A program made the translations under genes and the position numbers. From positions 1 through 12,012 of the forward strand of contig CAMOHV010000013.1 in the NCBI GenBank assembly GCA_946615275.1: a stretch of 12,012 nucleotides of DNA, written 5' to 3'. Source of the DNA: an uncultured Verrucomicrobiota bacterium. Lineage in GTDB: Bacteria > Verrucomicrobiota > Kiritimatiellia > RFP12 > UBA1067. Position 1 is the first letter of the stretch. Each line of letters begins with the position of its first letter. Of this stretch, positions 1 to 6,950 are shown one piece after another. A model generated the notes under the pieces. The model made no database searches. It was not told the origin of the DNA and saw nothing but the letters and a program-made list of their open reading frames with translations.

Positions 1-420
1 TACCTCTCGGCCCGCCTCGGCGAGCCATTCCTCCGCAGGCACTCCAGATGGTTCTTCATAAAGCCCGCCGCGCTCGATCGCGCGTTCGAGGTGTTCAACC
101 GCTACGGCGCCGCCACGACCTTCGTCTGCCGTCTGGTGCCCGTAATACGCCAGCTGATCTCCATCCCCGCCGGGCTCGCGAAGATGCCACTTGGAAAATT
201 CACGCTCTTCACGGCTCTGGGCGCCGGCGTGTGGACCGCGATTCTCGCCGCAATCGGCTACACCATCGGCCGCACCACGAGCGACATCTCCTACACCGAC
301 CTCGTCCACCGCGGCAAGGACCTCGCCGGCCAGCATCTTCCCTGGGTCATCCTCGGGGCGCTCGCCCTGGCCGTCGGCTACATAGCCTTCTCCAAGCTCG
401 CGATGGGCAGGAGGAAATGA
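1..420 (+). CDS. DedA-family integral membrane protein (5'-truncated by the window edge)
   Basis: The frame is open from base 1, so the start lies outside the window; 139 residues are visible. They begin YLSARLGEPFLRRHSRWFF, which resembles the loop after the first membrane segments of DedA/SNARE-associated proteins. The family's conserved block follows at about residues 43-62 (CRLVPVIRQLISIPAGLAKM), with the two arginines and the IPAG turn expected for this family. Two hydrophobic segments come next (about residues 69-92 and 116-133), and the protein ends in a short basic tail (MGRRK). DedA proteins are inner-membrane transporters or flippases. Some act on undecaprenyl phosphate or phosphatidylethanolamine, and others support membrane-potential homeostasis. 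The specific substrate here cannot be read from the sequence. The gene is convergent with the L,D-transpeptidase gene, with 4 bases between the stop codons. Family membership is fairly secure; function is only family-level. Confidence 0.85.
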   Translation, partial: YLSARLGEPFLRRHSRWFFIKPAALDRAFEVFNRYGAATTFVCRLVPVIRQLISIPAGLAKMPLGKFTLFTALGAGVWTAILAAIGYTIGRTTSDISYTDLVHRGKDLAGQHLPWVILGALALAVGYIAFSKLAMGRRK

Positions 421-424
421 GGCG

Positions 425-1447
425 TCACTCTATCACCACCGGCACGCCGGCGTCGCACAGCTTGAGGAGGCGCTCCGCGTTCCAGTTCGCGAGGCGGAAG
501 CATCCGTGCGACTCCGCGCGGCCGATGCGCTCCGGGAGCGGCGTCCCGTGGATGCCATACCCCTTCAGCGTGAGGCCCACCCACGCCACGCCCACCGGGT
601 TGTTCGGCCCAGGCGGGAAGATGTGCCGCTCCACCTTGCGCCCGCGCGGCGTGAAGTCCGGCGTGTAGGTGTAGTTGGGGCGCGGGACTATCGACTTCAC
701 CTGTATCTCGCCCGCAGGCGGCAGCTTCGCCTTGTCCGCCGCGATGGAGCACGGGAAGAGCGCGATCAAGGTCCCGTCCTTGTCGAAGGCCGTGATCTCA
801 TAGCGGTCTATCGAGACGCGCAGAGACGCCGCCAGCACCGGCGGCTTGCGCGCGCCCGCTTTCTTCGCCTTCTCGGGGCTCCACGGGAAATCCCCGCTGA
901 AATCCGGTATCACGATGATCGATCCCACCGGCGGATTGGGCCAGACAAGGCCTGGATTGAGCCGCTTTAGCGCCACCTGCGAAAGATGCCCCCTCTCCGC
1001 GAACATCTCCTGGAGGGTCTCGAACCCCATCATCGGCAACGCCGCCTTGGCCGCAGGCTCGCGCGGGATGGAGACGAGCGCCGCGACGTCCGCCTCCGTA
1101 ACCACTACATGCTTTAGGAGATTCGTCTCGCCCGGGAAGTACATCTGCCAGAATTTCGCGTGGAAGCCGTGGTCCGGCTCCGGCATCCCCTTCGCGGCGC
1201 AGTACGTGGCCATAGCCACCTTCGACTTGCGCCCGTACTGCCCGTCGAGCGTGTTCGGCGAGAAACCGCGCCTGTCCAGGCATATCTGCAGGGCAAGAAC
1301 ATATCCCTCGGGATATGGGAGCCTGCGCAGCTCCGGCGGCATCCCGCTCCGGACGTCGTATTCGCCGGCGGCAGCAGCCATCGAAACCTTCGCGGCGTTC
1401 GCCGCCGCGGCCAGCGCCACGAGCACAGCTGTCCAGAGACGCCTCAT
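425..1447 (-). CDS. L,D-transpeptidase (YkuD family) with peptidoglycan-binding-like and LysM-like regions
   Basis: The 340-residue protein is predicted to be exported and to form or modify peptide cross-links in peptidoglycan. It starts with a Sec-type signal (MRRLWTAVLVALAAAANAA). A region at about 48-90 (LQICLDRRGFSPNTLDGQYG and onward) looks like a peptidoglycan-binding domain. A stretch at about 140-182, with LSQVALKRLNPG and VGSIIVIP, resembles a LysM repeat. The YkuD catalytic domain occupies about 208-340, with GIHGT (His300) and SHGCFR (313-318; His314, Cys316 as the catalytic thiol). All expected catalytic residues are present. The start codon overlaps the stop of the upstream oxidoreductase gene (ATGA), and GGAGG lies about 15 bases upstream, too far to be ideal, so translation is probably coupled. 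The gene is last in the minus-strand series. L,D-transpeptidases can also attach proteins to the wall, so 3-3 cross-linking is not proven here. Confidence 0.93.
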   Translation of the reverse strand: MRRLWTAVLVALAAAANAAKVSMAAAAGEYDVRSGMPPELRRLPYPEGYVLALQICLDRRGFSPNTLDGQYGRKSKVAMATYCAAKGMPEPDHGFHAKFWQMYFPGETNLLKHVVVTEADVAALVSIPREPAAKAALPMMGFETLQEMFAERGHLSQVALKRLNPGLVWPNPPVGSIIVIPDFSGDFPWSPEKAKKAGARKPPVLAASLRVSIDRYEITAFDKDGTLIALFPCSIAADKAKLPPAGEIQVKSIVPRPNYTYTPDFTPRGRKVERHIFPPGPNNPVGVAWVGLTLKGYGIHGTPLPERIGRAESHGCFRLANWNAERLLKLCDAGVPVVIE

Positions 1448-2604
1448 ACCTTCGTCCAGACGCCTCCGGCGGCGTTCGACGCCACCACTGCCTCGATGAA
1501 CCTCAACCCCCTCACGCCGTCATGCACGCCCGGGAAGTCGAGCATCGCCGGCGTCGGCCTCTCTCCCGCGTCCACCGCTCGTATCGTGTCGCAGAAATTC
1601 ATGTAATGGTTCGCGAATCCCTCGATGTAGCCCTCGGGATGCCCGGCGGGCGGGCGCGACGCGCGGGCGGACGACTCCGACACCTCCCTCACGTACGGGT
1701 TCGCCCTCTTCCACGTCTCCTCCGGCGCCTTCTGCGCGCGCACCCTGAGGACGTTCGGCCTCTCCTGCTTCCACACAAGCCCCTTCTTGTCGCCGTATAT
1801 CCTGAGCCTTAGGCCGTTCTCCTCGCCCGTCGCCACCTTCGACGCCACAAGGACGCCCTTCGCGCCGCCCTCGAAGCGCAGCAGCACGCTGCCGTCGTCG
1901 TCGAGCGGAGCTGGCGCCACGAAGCTGGAGAGGTCCGCGAGCAGCGACTCTATTCTGAGCCCCGTCACGTACTCCACGAGATGCGCTGCATGGACGCCGA
2001 TGTCGCTCATGCAGCAGCTCTTCCCCGCGCAGGCGGGGTCCATCTTCCACTTGTTGCGCTTGTCGAGCGGCTGCGAGAAGTCCATCTTGCGGAACGACCC
2101 CTGGGCGTATTCCACCACCACCTTGCAGACGCGCCCGATGTCGCCGCGCGCCACCAGGTCGTGCGCGAGCTTCACCATCGGATAGCCCGTGTAGGTGTGC
2201 ATGAGGCCGAACACCCTGCCCGTGCGCGCGACGAGCGCCTCGAGCTCCTCCGCCTCATCGATCGTGAGCGTCATGGGCTTCTCGCACATCACATGGAAGC
2301 CTGCCTCGAGCGCGGCCTTCGCGATCGGGTAGTGGAGATGGTTGGGGGTGCATACTGCAATGAAGTCCGCGCGCTCGCCCTTCGGCAGCGCGGCCTCGCC
2401 GGAGACGAGCTCCTGCCAGGAGGAGTAGAGCCTCTCCGGGCGCACGCCTATCGCGTCGCCGATCTCGGCGTTCTGCGCGGGGTCGCGGTTGAACATGCCC
2501 GCCACGACGTCCACGCCGCCGTCGAGCCTAACGGCCTCGCGGTGTATCTTCCCGACGAACGCCCCAACGCCGCCGCCCACCATCGCCATCTTAAGCTTCT
2601 TCAT
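1444..2604 (-). CDS. Gfo/Idh/MocA-family NAD(P)-dependent oxidoreductase (no export signal)
   Basis: The 386-residue protein has an N-terminal Rossmann fold (KMAMVGGGVGAFVG, residues 5-18) and the segment FIAVCTPNHLHYPIAKAALE (81-100). The family's EKP motif follows (CEKPMT, 107-112), then the DIGVH motif (201-205) at the active-site histidine position, and a C-terminal alpha/beta domain typical of the family. These enzymes oxidise or reduce a hydroxyl on sugars, inositols or related polyols with NAD(P). A cysteine cluster (CAGKSCC, 192-198) sits just before the active-site motif, as in some subfamilies. No signal peptide is visible, in contrast to the other oxidoreductase of the operon, so this copy probably acts in the cytoplasm. 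Its start overlaps the DUF1080 gene stop by 4 bases, and its own stop overlaps the transpeptidase start by 4 bases. The likely role is to reduce or process the keto-sugar released by its neighbours; that role is inferred from context. Confidence 0.94.
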   Translation of the reverse strand: MKKLKMAMVGGGVGAFVGKIHREAVRLDGGVDVVAGMFNRDPAQNAEIGDAIGVRPERLYSSWQELVSGEAALPKGERADFIAVCTPNHLHYPIAKAALEAGFHVMCEKPMTLTIDEAEELEALVARTGRVFGLMHTYTGYPMVKLAHDLVARGDIGRVCKVVVEYAQGSFRKMDFSQPLDKRNKWKMDPACAGKSCCMSDIGVHAAHLVEYVTGLRIESLLADLSSFVAPAPLDDDGSVLLRFEGGAKGVLVASKVATGEENGLRLRIYGDKKGLVWKQERPNVLRVRAQKAPEETWKRANPYVREVSESSARASRPPAGHPEGYIEGFANHYMNFCDTIRAVDAGERPTPAMLDFPGVHDGVRGLRFIEAVVASNAAGGVWTKV

Positions 2605-3728
2605 TTCTCAAGCGCCTTGCTGATCGGTGAATCCTTTGCGATCCAGGCTCCGGCCTCGAGCATCTTCACGAAGCGCTTGAACGCCTGAAGGCGGTGCTGG
2701 TCCGCGAAATCACCCCTGCGGGCCTTGAGGGCCTCCACGCACTCGGCCTCCACGGCCTTGATGCGCGCAGCCACCTTGGAGTCGGGCTCGTAGCAGAACG
2801 CCTCCCAGAGGCGGATGAAGCGCTCTGCGGGGTCGGACGCCTTGTCGGCGAACGCCAGCGACTCGTCCGCGAGGCGGTGGCGCAGCTTGGCGACGTCGCC
2901 GAACTTGAGGCCGAGCCCGCCGTTCACGGTGTCGGCGTAGCGCGACGGAATGCGGCGCACCCAGATGTTGCGGAACGGCACAGGCCTGCCATGGTCCTGG
3001 AGGGATATAGGCCCCTCGGAGATGGTGCCGTGCGGATAGCGTCTGCACCAGCCTGTGTGGCCCTGGAACGGGAAGTCGTCCTGCACCAGCACGCCGTTGA
3101 AGAACACCGTGGCCGAGCCGGGGTCCACCATCCTCTTCCCGTCGAAGCGCGGGGGATGGAAGACGATGTCGTATGTCTGCCACTCTCCGGGGCTGCGGCA
3201 GGGCTGGACGATGGGCGGATTCTGGCCGTAGACGGCGCCGGCCTGGCCGTCCGCGTAGTTCGCCTCCTTCCAGGGCGAGCGAGAGGGCTTGACGTTTGAG
3301 GAGTCGAGTATCTGAATCTCGTAATTGCCGAGGAAGATGACCCCCGAGTTGCCCCACCCGGTGGTGTCGCCCACGGGCGTCTTCCACTCCACGTGCAGCT
3401 GGCAGTCGGAGAACTTCTCGGCAGTGGCGGCGGAGCCGGACCCCGGCGTGCAGATGAACTCGCCGTCCTTGACGGTCCACTTCACCGGATTCCCCGCGCG
3501 GTCGCGCCAGTTCCTCCTGACACTTTCCTCGGTTCCGTCGAAGAGGACGATGGCGTCGCTAGGCGGCCTGCCGGGGGCGGCCTCGACCTTGACGGGGTCT
3601 GGCCGGTTCACGTCGTGCACGGCCCAGGCGTGCGTCGCGTCGGGGCGGTCCCCCGAAGGCTCGGCAACGGCGAACATCGCCGCGCCGGCCGCCGCCAGCA
3701 GGAAAGGATTCAAAGCGGTCTTTCTCAT
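2601..3728 (-). CDS. Secreted DUF1080 protein (3-keto-glycoside hydrolase/lyase family)
   Basis: The 375-residue product starts at the ATG at 3728-3726. This start is chosen because GGAGGTGA sits 4 bases upstream and because the frame further upstream is only the antiparallel-free overlap with the preceding oxidoreductase gene, read in another frame. The N-terminus (MRKTALNPFLLAAAGAAMFA) is a Sec-type signal without a lipobox cysteine. The DUF1080 jelly-roll domain spans about residues 58-261. It contains the opening IVLFDGTEESVRRNW, the core GWGNSGVIFLGNYEIQILDS (124-143) and the closing QDHGRPVPFRNIWVRRI (244-260). Proteins of this family cleave glycosides after C3 oxidation of the sugar, which fits the two Gfo/Idh/MocA genes flanking it. 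The C-terminal 110 residues (about 266-375) are a charged helical extension that I do not recognise. It overlaps both neighbours by 4 bases. The substrate is unknown. Confidence 0.92.
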   Translation of the reverse strand: MRKTALNPFLLAAAGAAMFAVAEPSGDRPDATHAWAVHDVNRPDPVKVEAAPGRPPSDAIVLFDGTEESVRRNWRDRAGNPVKWTVKDGEFICTPGSGSAATAEKFSDCQLHVEWKTPVGDTTGWGNSGVIFLGNYEIQILDSSNVKPSRSPWKEANYADGQAGAVYGQNPPIVQPCRSPGEWQTYDIVFHPPRFDGKRMVDPGSATVFFNGVLVQDDFPFQGHTGWCRRYPHGTISEGPISLQDHGRPVPFRNIWVRRIPSRYADTVNGGLGLKFGDVAKLRHRLADESLAFADKASDPAERFIRLWEAFCYEPDSKVAARIKAVEAECVEALKARRGDFADQHRLQAFKRFVKMLEAGAWIAKDSPISKALEK

Positions 3729-5050
3729 GATCTCACCTCCATCTTCGCGCAGTCCAGCCTCTCGCCCGGGCGCAGCTGGGCGAGGTTGCCCATGAAGCCC
3801 CATTCGGTCATGCGGCAGGCGATGTCGAATGGGCTCGTCGTCCTGCCGCCGCCGAGGCAGCTGTCGACGTACTGGTGGTAGTGCGATGGCGCCGCCGCCA
3901 CGGACGGCATGGATGGCGGGTTGGAGCCGTCCTTCATCACGTAGCAGGGCTCTACGTCGTAGTGCGTTGATAGAAGCCAGCCCTTCGTGCCCTCCACGAC
4001 GCGCCCCTGCGGCGGAAGGCGCTTCATGGGCGTGAGCGCCGCGATGTCCTGCAGGAACGCCGGCGGGAAGAACTTGGGCTCGAGGCGGAATTCGGCGTTT
4101 CCGAAGCCATCGCACCACTCGACCTCGAACGGCTTCATGCCGCTTGCCTTCACACCGGGGAACGTCCACGTGACGTGGGACATGGACGGCCAGAACTGCT
4201 CGCGCTGCGCGTCGGTCCAGTCGTCCGCCGCCACCTCGGCCCTGACGAAATCGGGCCGCGTGGCGCCAAGCCCCATCCCAAGCCATATCGGGCTCATAAG
4301 GTGGAGCCCGAGATCGCCCAGCCACGACGTCCCGAACTCGCGCCACTTGCGCCACGTCCTCGGATGGTACGCGCCCGCCGCGAACGGACGCCACTTCGCC
4401 GGCCCCAGCCACAGCTTCCACTCAAGCGTCTCTGGGACGGGCGCCTCCGGAAGCGGCCAGCGGAAATAGTCGGGCTTTGGAAAGCCACGCCTTGTGGAGA
4501 AGAGCCACACGTGCCTCACCTCGCCGATCACGCCTTTCTTGAGTGCGGCCACCGTGCGCCTGTCGCACTCCCACGCCGCTATCTGCGTGCCCATCTGCGT
4601 GACGGCGCCCTTCTCGGCGGCAAGGCGCTCAATGCGCCGGCAGTCGCCAAGGTCATGGCAGAGCGGCTTCTGCGAATAGACGTTCAGGCCGCGGTTGAGG
4701 GCCTCCACGATGTACTGCGCGTGGGTGTGGTCGGGCGTGGAGACGTTCACGGAGTCGATCTTGTCCCCCTCCGCCGCGAACATCTCGAAGGCGTCGCGGT
4801 AGAAGCGGGCGCCGGGGTAGCGCTTGCGCGCCGCGTCAAGATACCGCGAATCGACGTCGCACACCGCCGTCACGTTCAGGTCGCGGTGCGACGCCAGCTG
4901 CGAGAGGTCGTAGCCCGCCTGGTTCGCGCTCCCGATCGCCGCGTGCGAGAGCATCTCGTTCGGCCTGCGCCTCTTCACCACCGCCGGGAAGGCGATCACC
5001 GGCGCCGCCGCGCAGGCGGACGCCATGAAGCTTCGTCTTGTCATATGCAT
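3725..5050 (-). CDS. Tat-exported Gfo/Idh/MocA-family oxidoreductase
   Basis: The 441-residue protein begins with a twin-arginine signal (TRRSFMASACAAAPVIAFPA, residues 4-23), so it should be folded with its nicotinamide cofactor and exported to the periplasm. The Rossmann domain follows (about 35-150), with VTAVCDVDSRYLDAARKRYP and STPDHTHAQYIVEAL. The usual EKP motif is QKP here (SQKPLCHDL, 126-134), a variant seen in the Tat-signal subfamily. The C-terminal domain has YHPRTWRKWREFGTSWLGDL and the GDLGLH active-site motif (245-250). Members oxidise sugars, often at C3. The first ATG is preferred over the in-frame ATG at 5044 because AGGAAG lies 8 bases before the former and 14 before the latter. 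It starts 12 bases after dnaJ ends and overlaps the DUF1080 gene by 4 bases. With that neighbour it suggests a periplasmic oxidise-then-cleave route for glycosides (inference). Confidence 0.94.
   Translation of the reverse strand: MHMTRRSFMASACAAAPVIAFPAVVKRRRPNEMLSHAAIGSANQAGYDLSQLASHRDLNVTAVCDVDSRYLDAARKRYPGARFYRDAFEMFAAEGDKIDSVNVSTPDHTHAQYIVEALNRGLNVYSQKPLCHDLGDCRRIERLAAEKGAVTQMGTQIAAWECDRRTVAALKKGVIGEVRHVWLFSTRRGFPKPDYFRWPLPEAPVPETLEWKLWLGPAKWRPFAAGAYHPRTWRKWREFGTSWLGDLGLHLMSPIWLGMGLGATRPDFVRAEVAADDWTDAQREQFWPSMSHVTWTFPGVKASGMKPFEVEWCDGFGNAEFRLEPKFFPPAFLQDIAALTPMKRLPPQGRVVEGTKGWLLSTHYDVEPCYVMKDGSNPPSMPSVAAAPSHYHQYVDSCLGGGRTTSPFDIACRMTEWGFMGNLAQLRPGERLDCAKMEVRS
3733..3740 (-). promoter_or_regulatory. 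Strong ribosome binding site that fixes the DUF1080 gene start
   Basis: On the minus strand GGAGGTGA, a near-full complement of the 16S rRNA 3' end, ends 4 bases before the ATG at 3728. It lies inside the last codons of the upstream oxidoreductase gene, whose stop overlaps the new start (ATGA). This decides the start and indicates efficient re-initiation. Confidence 0.85.
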
Positions 5051-5058
5051 GGCCTGTA

Positions 5059-5064
5059 CTTCCT
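5059..5064 (-). promoter_or_regulatory. Ribosome binding site of the Tat oxidoreductase gene, overlapping the dnaJ stop codon
   Basis: AGGAAG on the minus strand shares two bases with the dnaJ TAG stop (5065-5063) and ends 8 bases before the ATG at 5050. It supports that start over the second in-frame ATG. With only 12 bases between the genes there is no room for a separate promoter or a terminator. Confidence 0.75.
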
Positions 5065-6241
5065 ATTTGCCCGTGAGCTTGTCCTTGTGGGAGTAGAACG
5101 TCTTGACCTTCTCCGCGAAGCTCCTGGACTCCGGGAAGTTGGACGCGTCCAGCGTCTTCGCAAGATCCTCGAGGAGCCCCCTCTGCCTGCCCGTGAGGTA
5201 CTGCGGAACCTCGAAGACGATGCGCGCCACGAGATCCCCCGCGCCGCCGCCGCGTATGGACGCGACGCCCTTCCCGCGAAGGCGCATCATCTTGCCGTTC
5301 GGCGTCCCCGCCGGGATCGAGAGCGTGGCGGTGCCCTCTGGCGTCGGCACGTCCACCTTGCCGCCAAGCGCGGCCAGCACCGGCGAGACCGGCACGTCCA
5401 CAGCGAGATCCAGCCCGTCGCGGACGAAGATCGGCGAATCGCGCACGTTCAGGACGACGTAGAGGTCGCCCGGCTCGCCGCCGCGCAACCCCCCAGCGCC
5501 CTTCCCGGCGAGGCGCAGACGCGAACCGGTGTCCACTCCCTTGGGGATCCTGAGGGAAAGCGACCGCCGCGCGCGGACCAGCCCTTCGCCGCGGCACTTT
5601 GGGCATGGCTTCTCAACCACCGTGCCCACGCCGCCGCAGTTGGGGCAGGTCTGGCGCACCTGGAAGAAGCCTCCGCCGGCGATGACCTGCCCGCGTCCGC
5701 CGCACGTGGAGCATGTGACGCGACGCGAGCCCGCGGCCGCGCCGCTGCCGTGGCATTCGGGGCACTGGTCGGGTAGGTTGAGCTCGATCGTGCGCTCGCT
5801 GCCGAAGATGGCCTCGTCGAAGTCGATGTCGAGGCGCATGGTCATGTCCTCGCCCTGCTGGGGGGCGTTGGGGTCGGCGCGGCGGCGTCCGCCGCCGAAG
5901 AACTCCTCGAAGCCGCCGAATCCGCCGCCGCCGCGTCCGCCGAAGAGGTCGCCGAACATGGAGAAGATGTCGTCCATGCTCATGCCCCCGGCACCGTACC
6001 CGCCGGCCGCGCCCTCGAACGCCTGGTGCCCGAACTGGTCGTAGCGCCGGCGCTTCTCGGGGTCGTGCAATACGTCGTACGCCTCCGCCGCCTCCTTGAA
6101 CTTCTCCTCGGCCGCCTTGTCGCCGGGGTTGCGGTCGGGATGGTACTTCATCGCCAGCTTGCGGTAGGCGCTCTTTATCTGGTCCTCCGTGGCGTCCTTC
6201 GCCACGCCCAGAACCTCGTAGTAGTCGCGTTTGTCTGCCAT
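5063..6241 (-). CDS. dnaJ: Chaperone DnaJ (Hsp40, class A)
   Basis: The 392-residue protein is a full-length type I J-protein. It has a J domain (residues 5-70) with the HPD motif at 34-36, which stimulates DnaK ATPase. A Gly/Phe-rich linker follows (about 75-117, with repeated GGRGGGGFGG and FEEFFGGG). The zinc-binding region has four CxxCxGxG repeats (CPECHGSG from 160, CSTCGGRG from 177, CPNCGGVG from 199, CPKCRGEG from 213). The C-terminal substrate-binding domains follow, with the characteristic GDLYVVLNVRDSPIFVRDG segment. All key residues are present. It delivers unfolded clients to DnaK and cooperates with ClpB in disaggregation. It lies 16 bases downstream of grpE in the same orientation, preceded by only a weak GGGG-type ribosome site. 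The end of the gene carries the ribosome binding site for the following oxidoreductase gene. Confidence 0.98.
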   Translation of the reverse strand: MADKRDYYEVLGVAKDATEDQIKSAYRKLAMKYHPDRNPGDKAAEEKFKEAAEAYDVLHDPEKRRRYDQFGHQAFEGAAGGYGAGGMSMDDIFSMFGDLFGGRGGGGFGGFEEFFGGGRRRADPNAPQQGEDMTMRLDIDFDEAIFGSERTIELNLPDQCPECHGSGAAAGSRRVTCSTCGGRGQVIAGGGFFQVRQTCPNCGGVGTVVEKPCPKCRGEGLVRARRSLSLRIPKGVDTGSRLRLAGKGAGGLRGGEPGDLYVVLNVRDSPIFVRDGLDLAVDVPVSPVLAALGGKVDVPTPEGTATLSIPAGTPNGKMMRLRGKGVASIRGGGAGDLVARIVFEVPQYLTGRQRGLLEDLAKTLDASNFPESRSFAEKVKTFYSHKDKLTGK

Positions 6242-6257
6242 TGTCGATCCCCGCCTT

Positions 6258-6914
6258 TCATCCCTCGGCCTTGCCGGCGGAGACCACGACCTGCGCGGCG
6301 CGGAGCAGCCTGCCGTTCAGAAGCCAGCCGCGCTTCACCTCGGTCATGACGTTCCCCTCGGGGACGTCCGGCGAGGGAAGCGTGGCGAGCGCCTCGTGGT
6401 AGTTAGCGTCGAAGGGCTCGCCCATGGAGTCGAGGGGCGTCGCGCCGTGGTCGGCGAGCGTCTTGAGGAGGCCGTCGTACACGAGCTGCACGCCGGAGAC
6501 GAAGGGATCGTCCTTCTTGTCCTTCGCGCCGTCAAGGGCGCGGGCGAGATCGTCCACCGTCGCTAGCACGTCCTTCAGGACGTCGGCGGCGGCGAACTTC
6601 GCGAGGTCGGCGCGGTCGCGCTCGGTGCGCTTGCGGAAATTGTCGAAGTCGGCACGCATGCGCGCGTACATGTCCTTCCAGTCCGGCGCGGCAGGGGCCG
6701 CCGGGGGCTCCTCCGGCCGTTCCTCGGCCTTGGGCTCATCGGCAACTGGCTCGTCGGCGGCAGGCTCGTCGGCGGCGGAATTGGACTCGCCATCGGCGGC
6801 GGCCTCAGAATCCGCAGCCGCGTCCGCCTCTTCCGCAGCAACGGCCTCCGGCTCCTTCGCCGCATCTTCCGCCGCTTCGGCCTTCCCTTCTTTCTTCTCT
6901 TCTTCTTCGTTCAT
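6258..6914 (-). CDS. grpE: GrpE, DnaK nucleotide-exchange factor
   Basis: With the ATG at 6914 the protein is 218 residues. The first 78 residues are a low-complexity Ala/Glu/Asp tail that includes three ADEP-type repeats (about 48-61). Then come the long dimerisation helix (DMYARMRADFDNFRKRTERD, 81-100) and the C-terminal beta domain. The latter contains FDANYHEALATLPSPDVPEG (168-187) and the closing GWLLNGRLLRAAQVVVSAG (196-214), both GrpE signatures. GrpE releases ADP from DnaK and resets the Hsp70 cycle. The start is uncertain. A GTG at 6941 would add nine residues and has GAGAGGA only 4 bases ahead, whereas the ATG at 6914 has GGAAAG about 10 bases ahead and gives the usual MNEEEEKK type of N-terminus. 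I prefer the ATG. The gene sits between fusA and dnaJ, close to both. Confidence 0.96.
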   Translation of the reverse strand: MNEEEEKKEGKAEAAEDAAKEPEAVAAEEADAAADSEAAADGESNSAADEPAADEPVADEPKAEERPEEPPAAPAAPDWKDMYARMRADFDNFRKRTERDRADLAKFAAADVLKDVLATVDDLARALDGAKDKKDDPFVSGVQLVYDGLLKTLADHGATPLDSMGEPFDANYHEALATLPSPDVPEGNVMTEVKRGWLLNGRLLRAAQVVVSAGKAEG

Positions 6915-6932
6915 TTCGATCTTTCTTTCCTT

Positions 6933-6948
6933 TAAATCCACTAAATCC
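6933..6948 (-). repeat. GGATTTA direct repeat before grpE
   Basis: Two exact GGATTTA copies (6948-6942 and 6939-6933 on the minus strand) are separated by GT in the short fusA-grpE gap. The sequence matches the TTTACTGGATTTACTGG-type units in the clpB leader in all but a few bases, suggesting a dispersed repeat found in intergenic gaps of this genome. It overlaps the alternative GTG start of grpE. Confidence 0.4.
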
Positions 6949-6950
6949 TC

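Noticed and set aside
2601..4421. A 606-residue reading frame that extends the DUF1080 gene about 700 bases upstream
   Set aside because: The extra part lies over the oxidoreductase gene in another frame and is low-complexity Arg/Ala sequence with no domain. The strong ribosome site and ATG at 3728 give a normal signal peptide.
4175..5776. A 533-residue plus-strand open frame opposite the oxidoreductase and dnaJ genes
   Set aside because: It is rich in Arg, His, Ala and Leu as expected for the reverse strand of GC-rich genes, has no recognisable domain, and crosses two well-supported genes.
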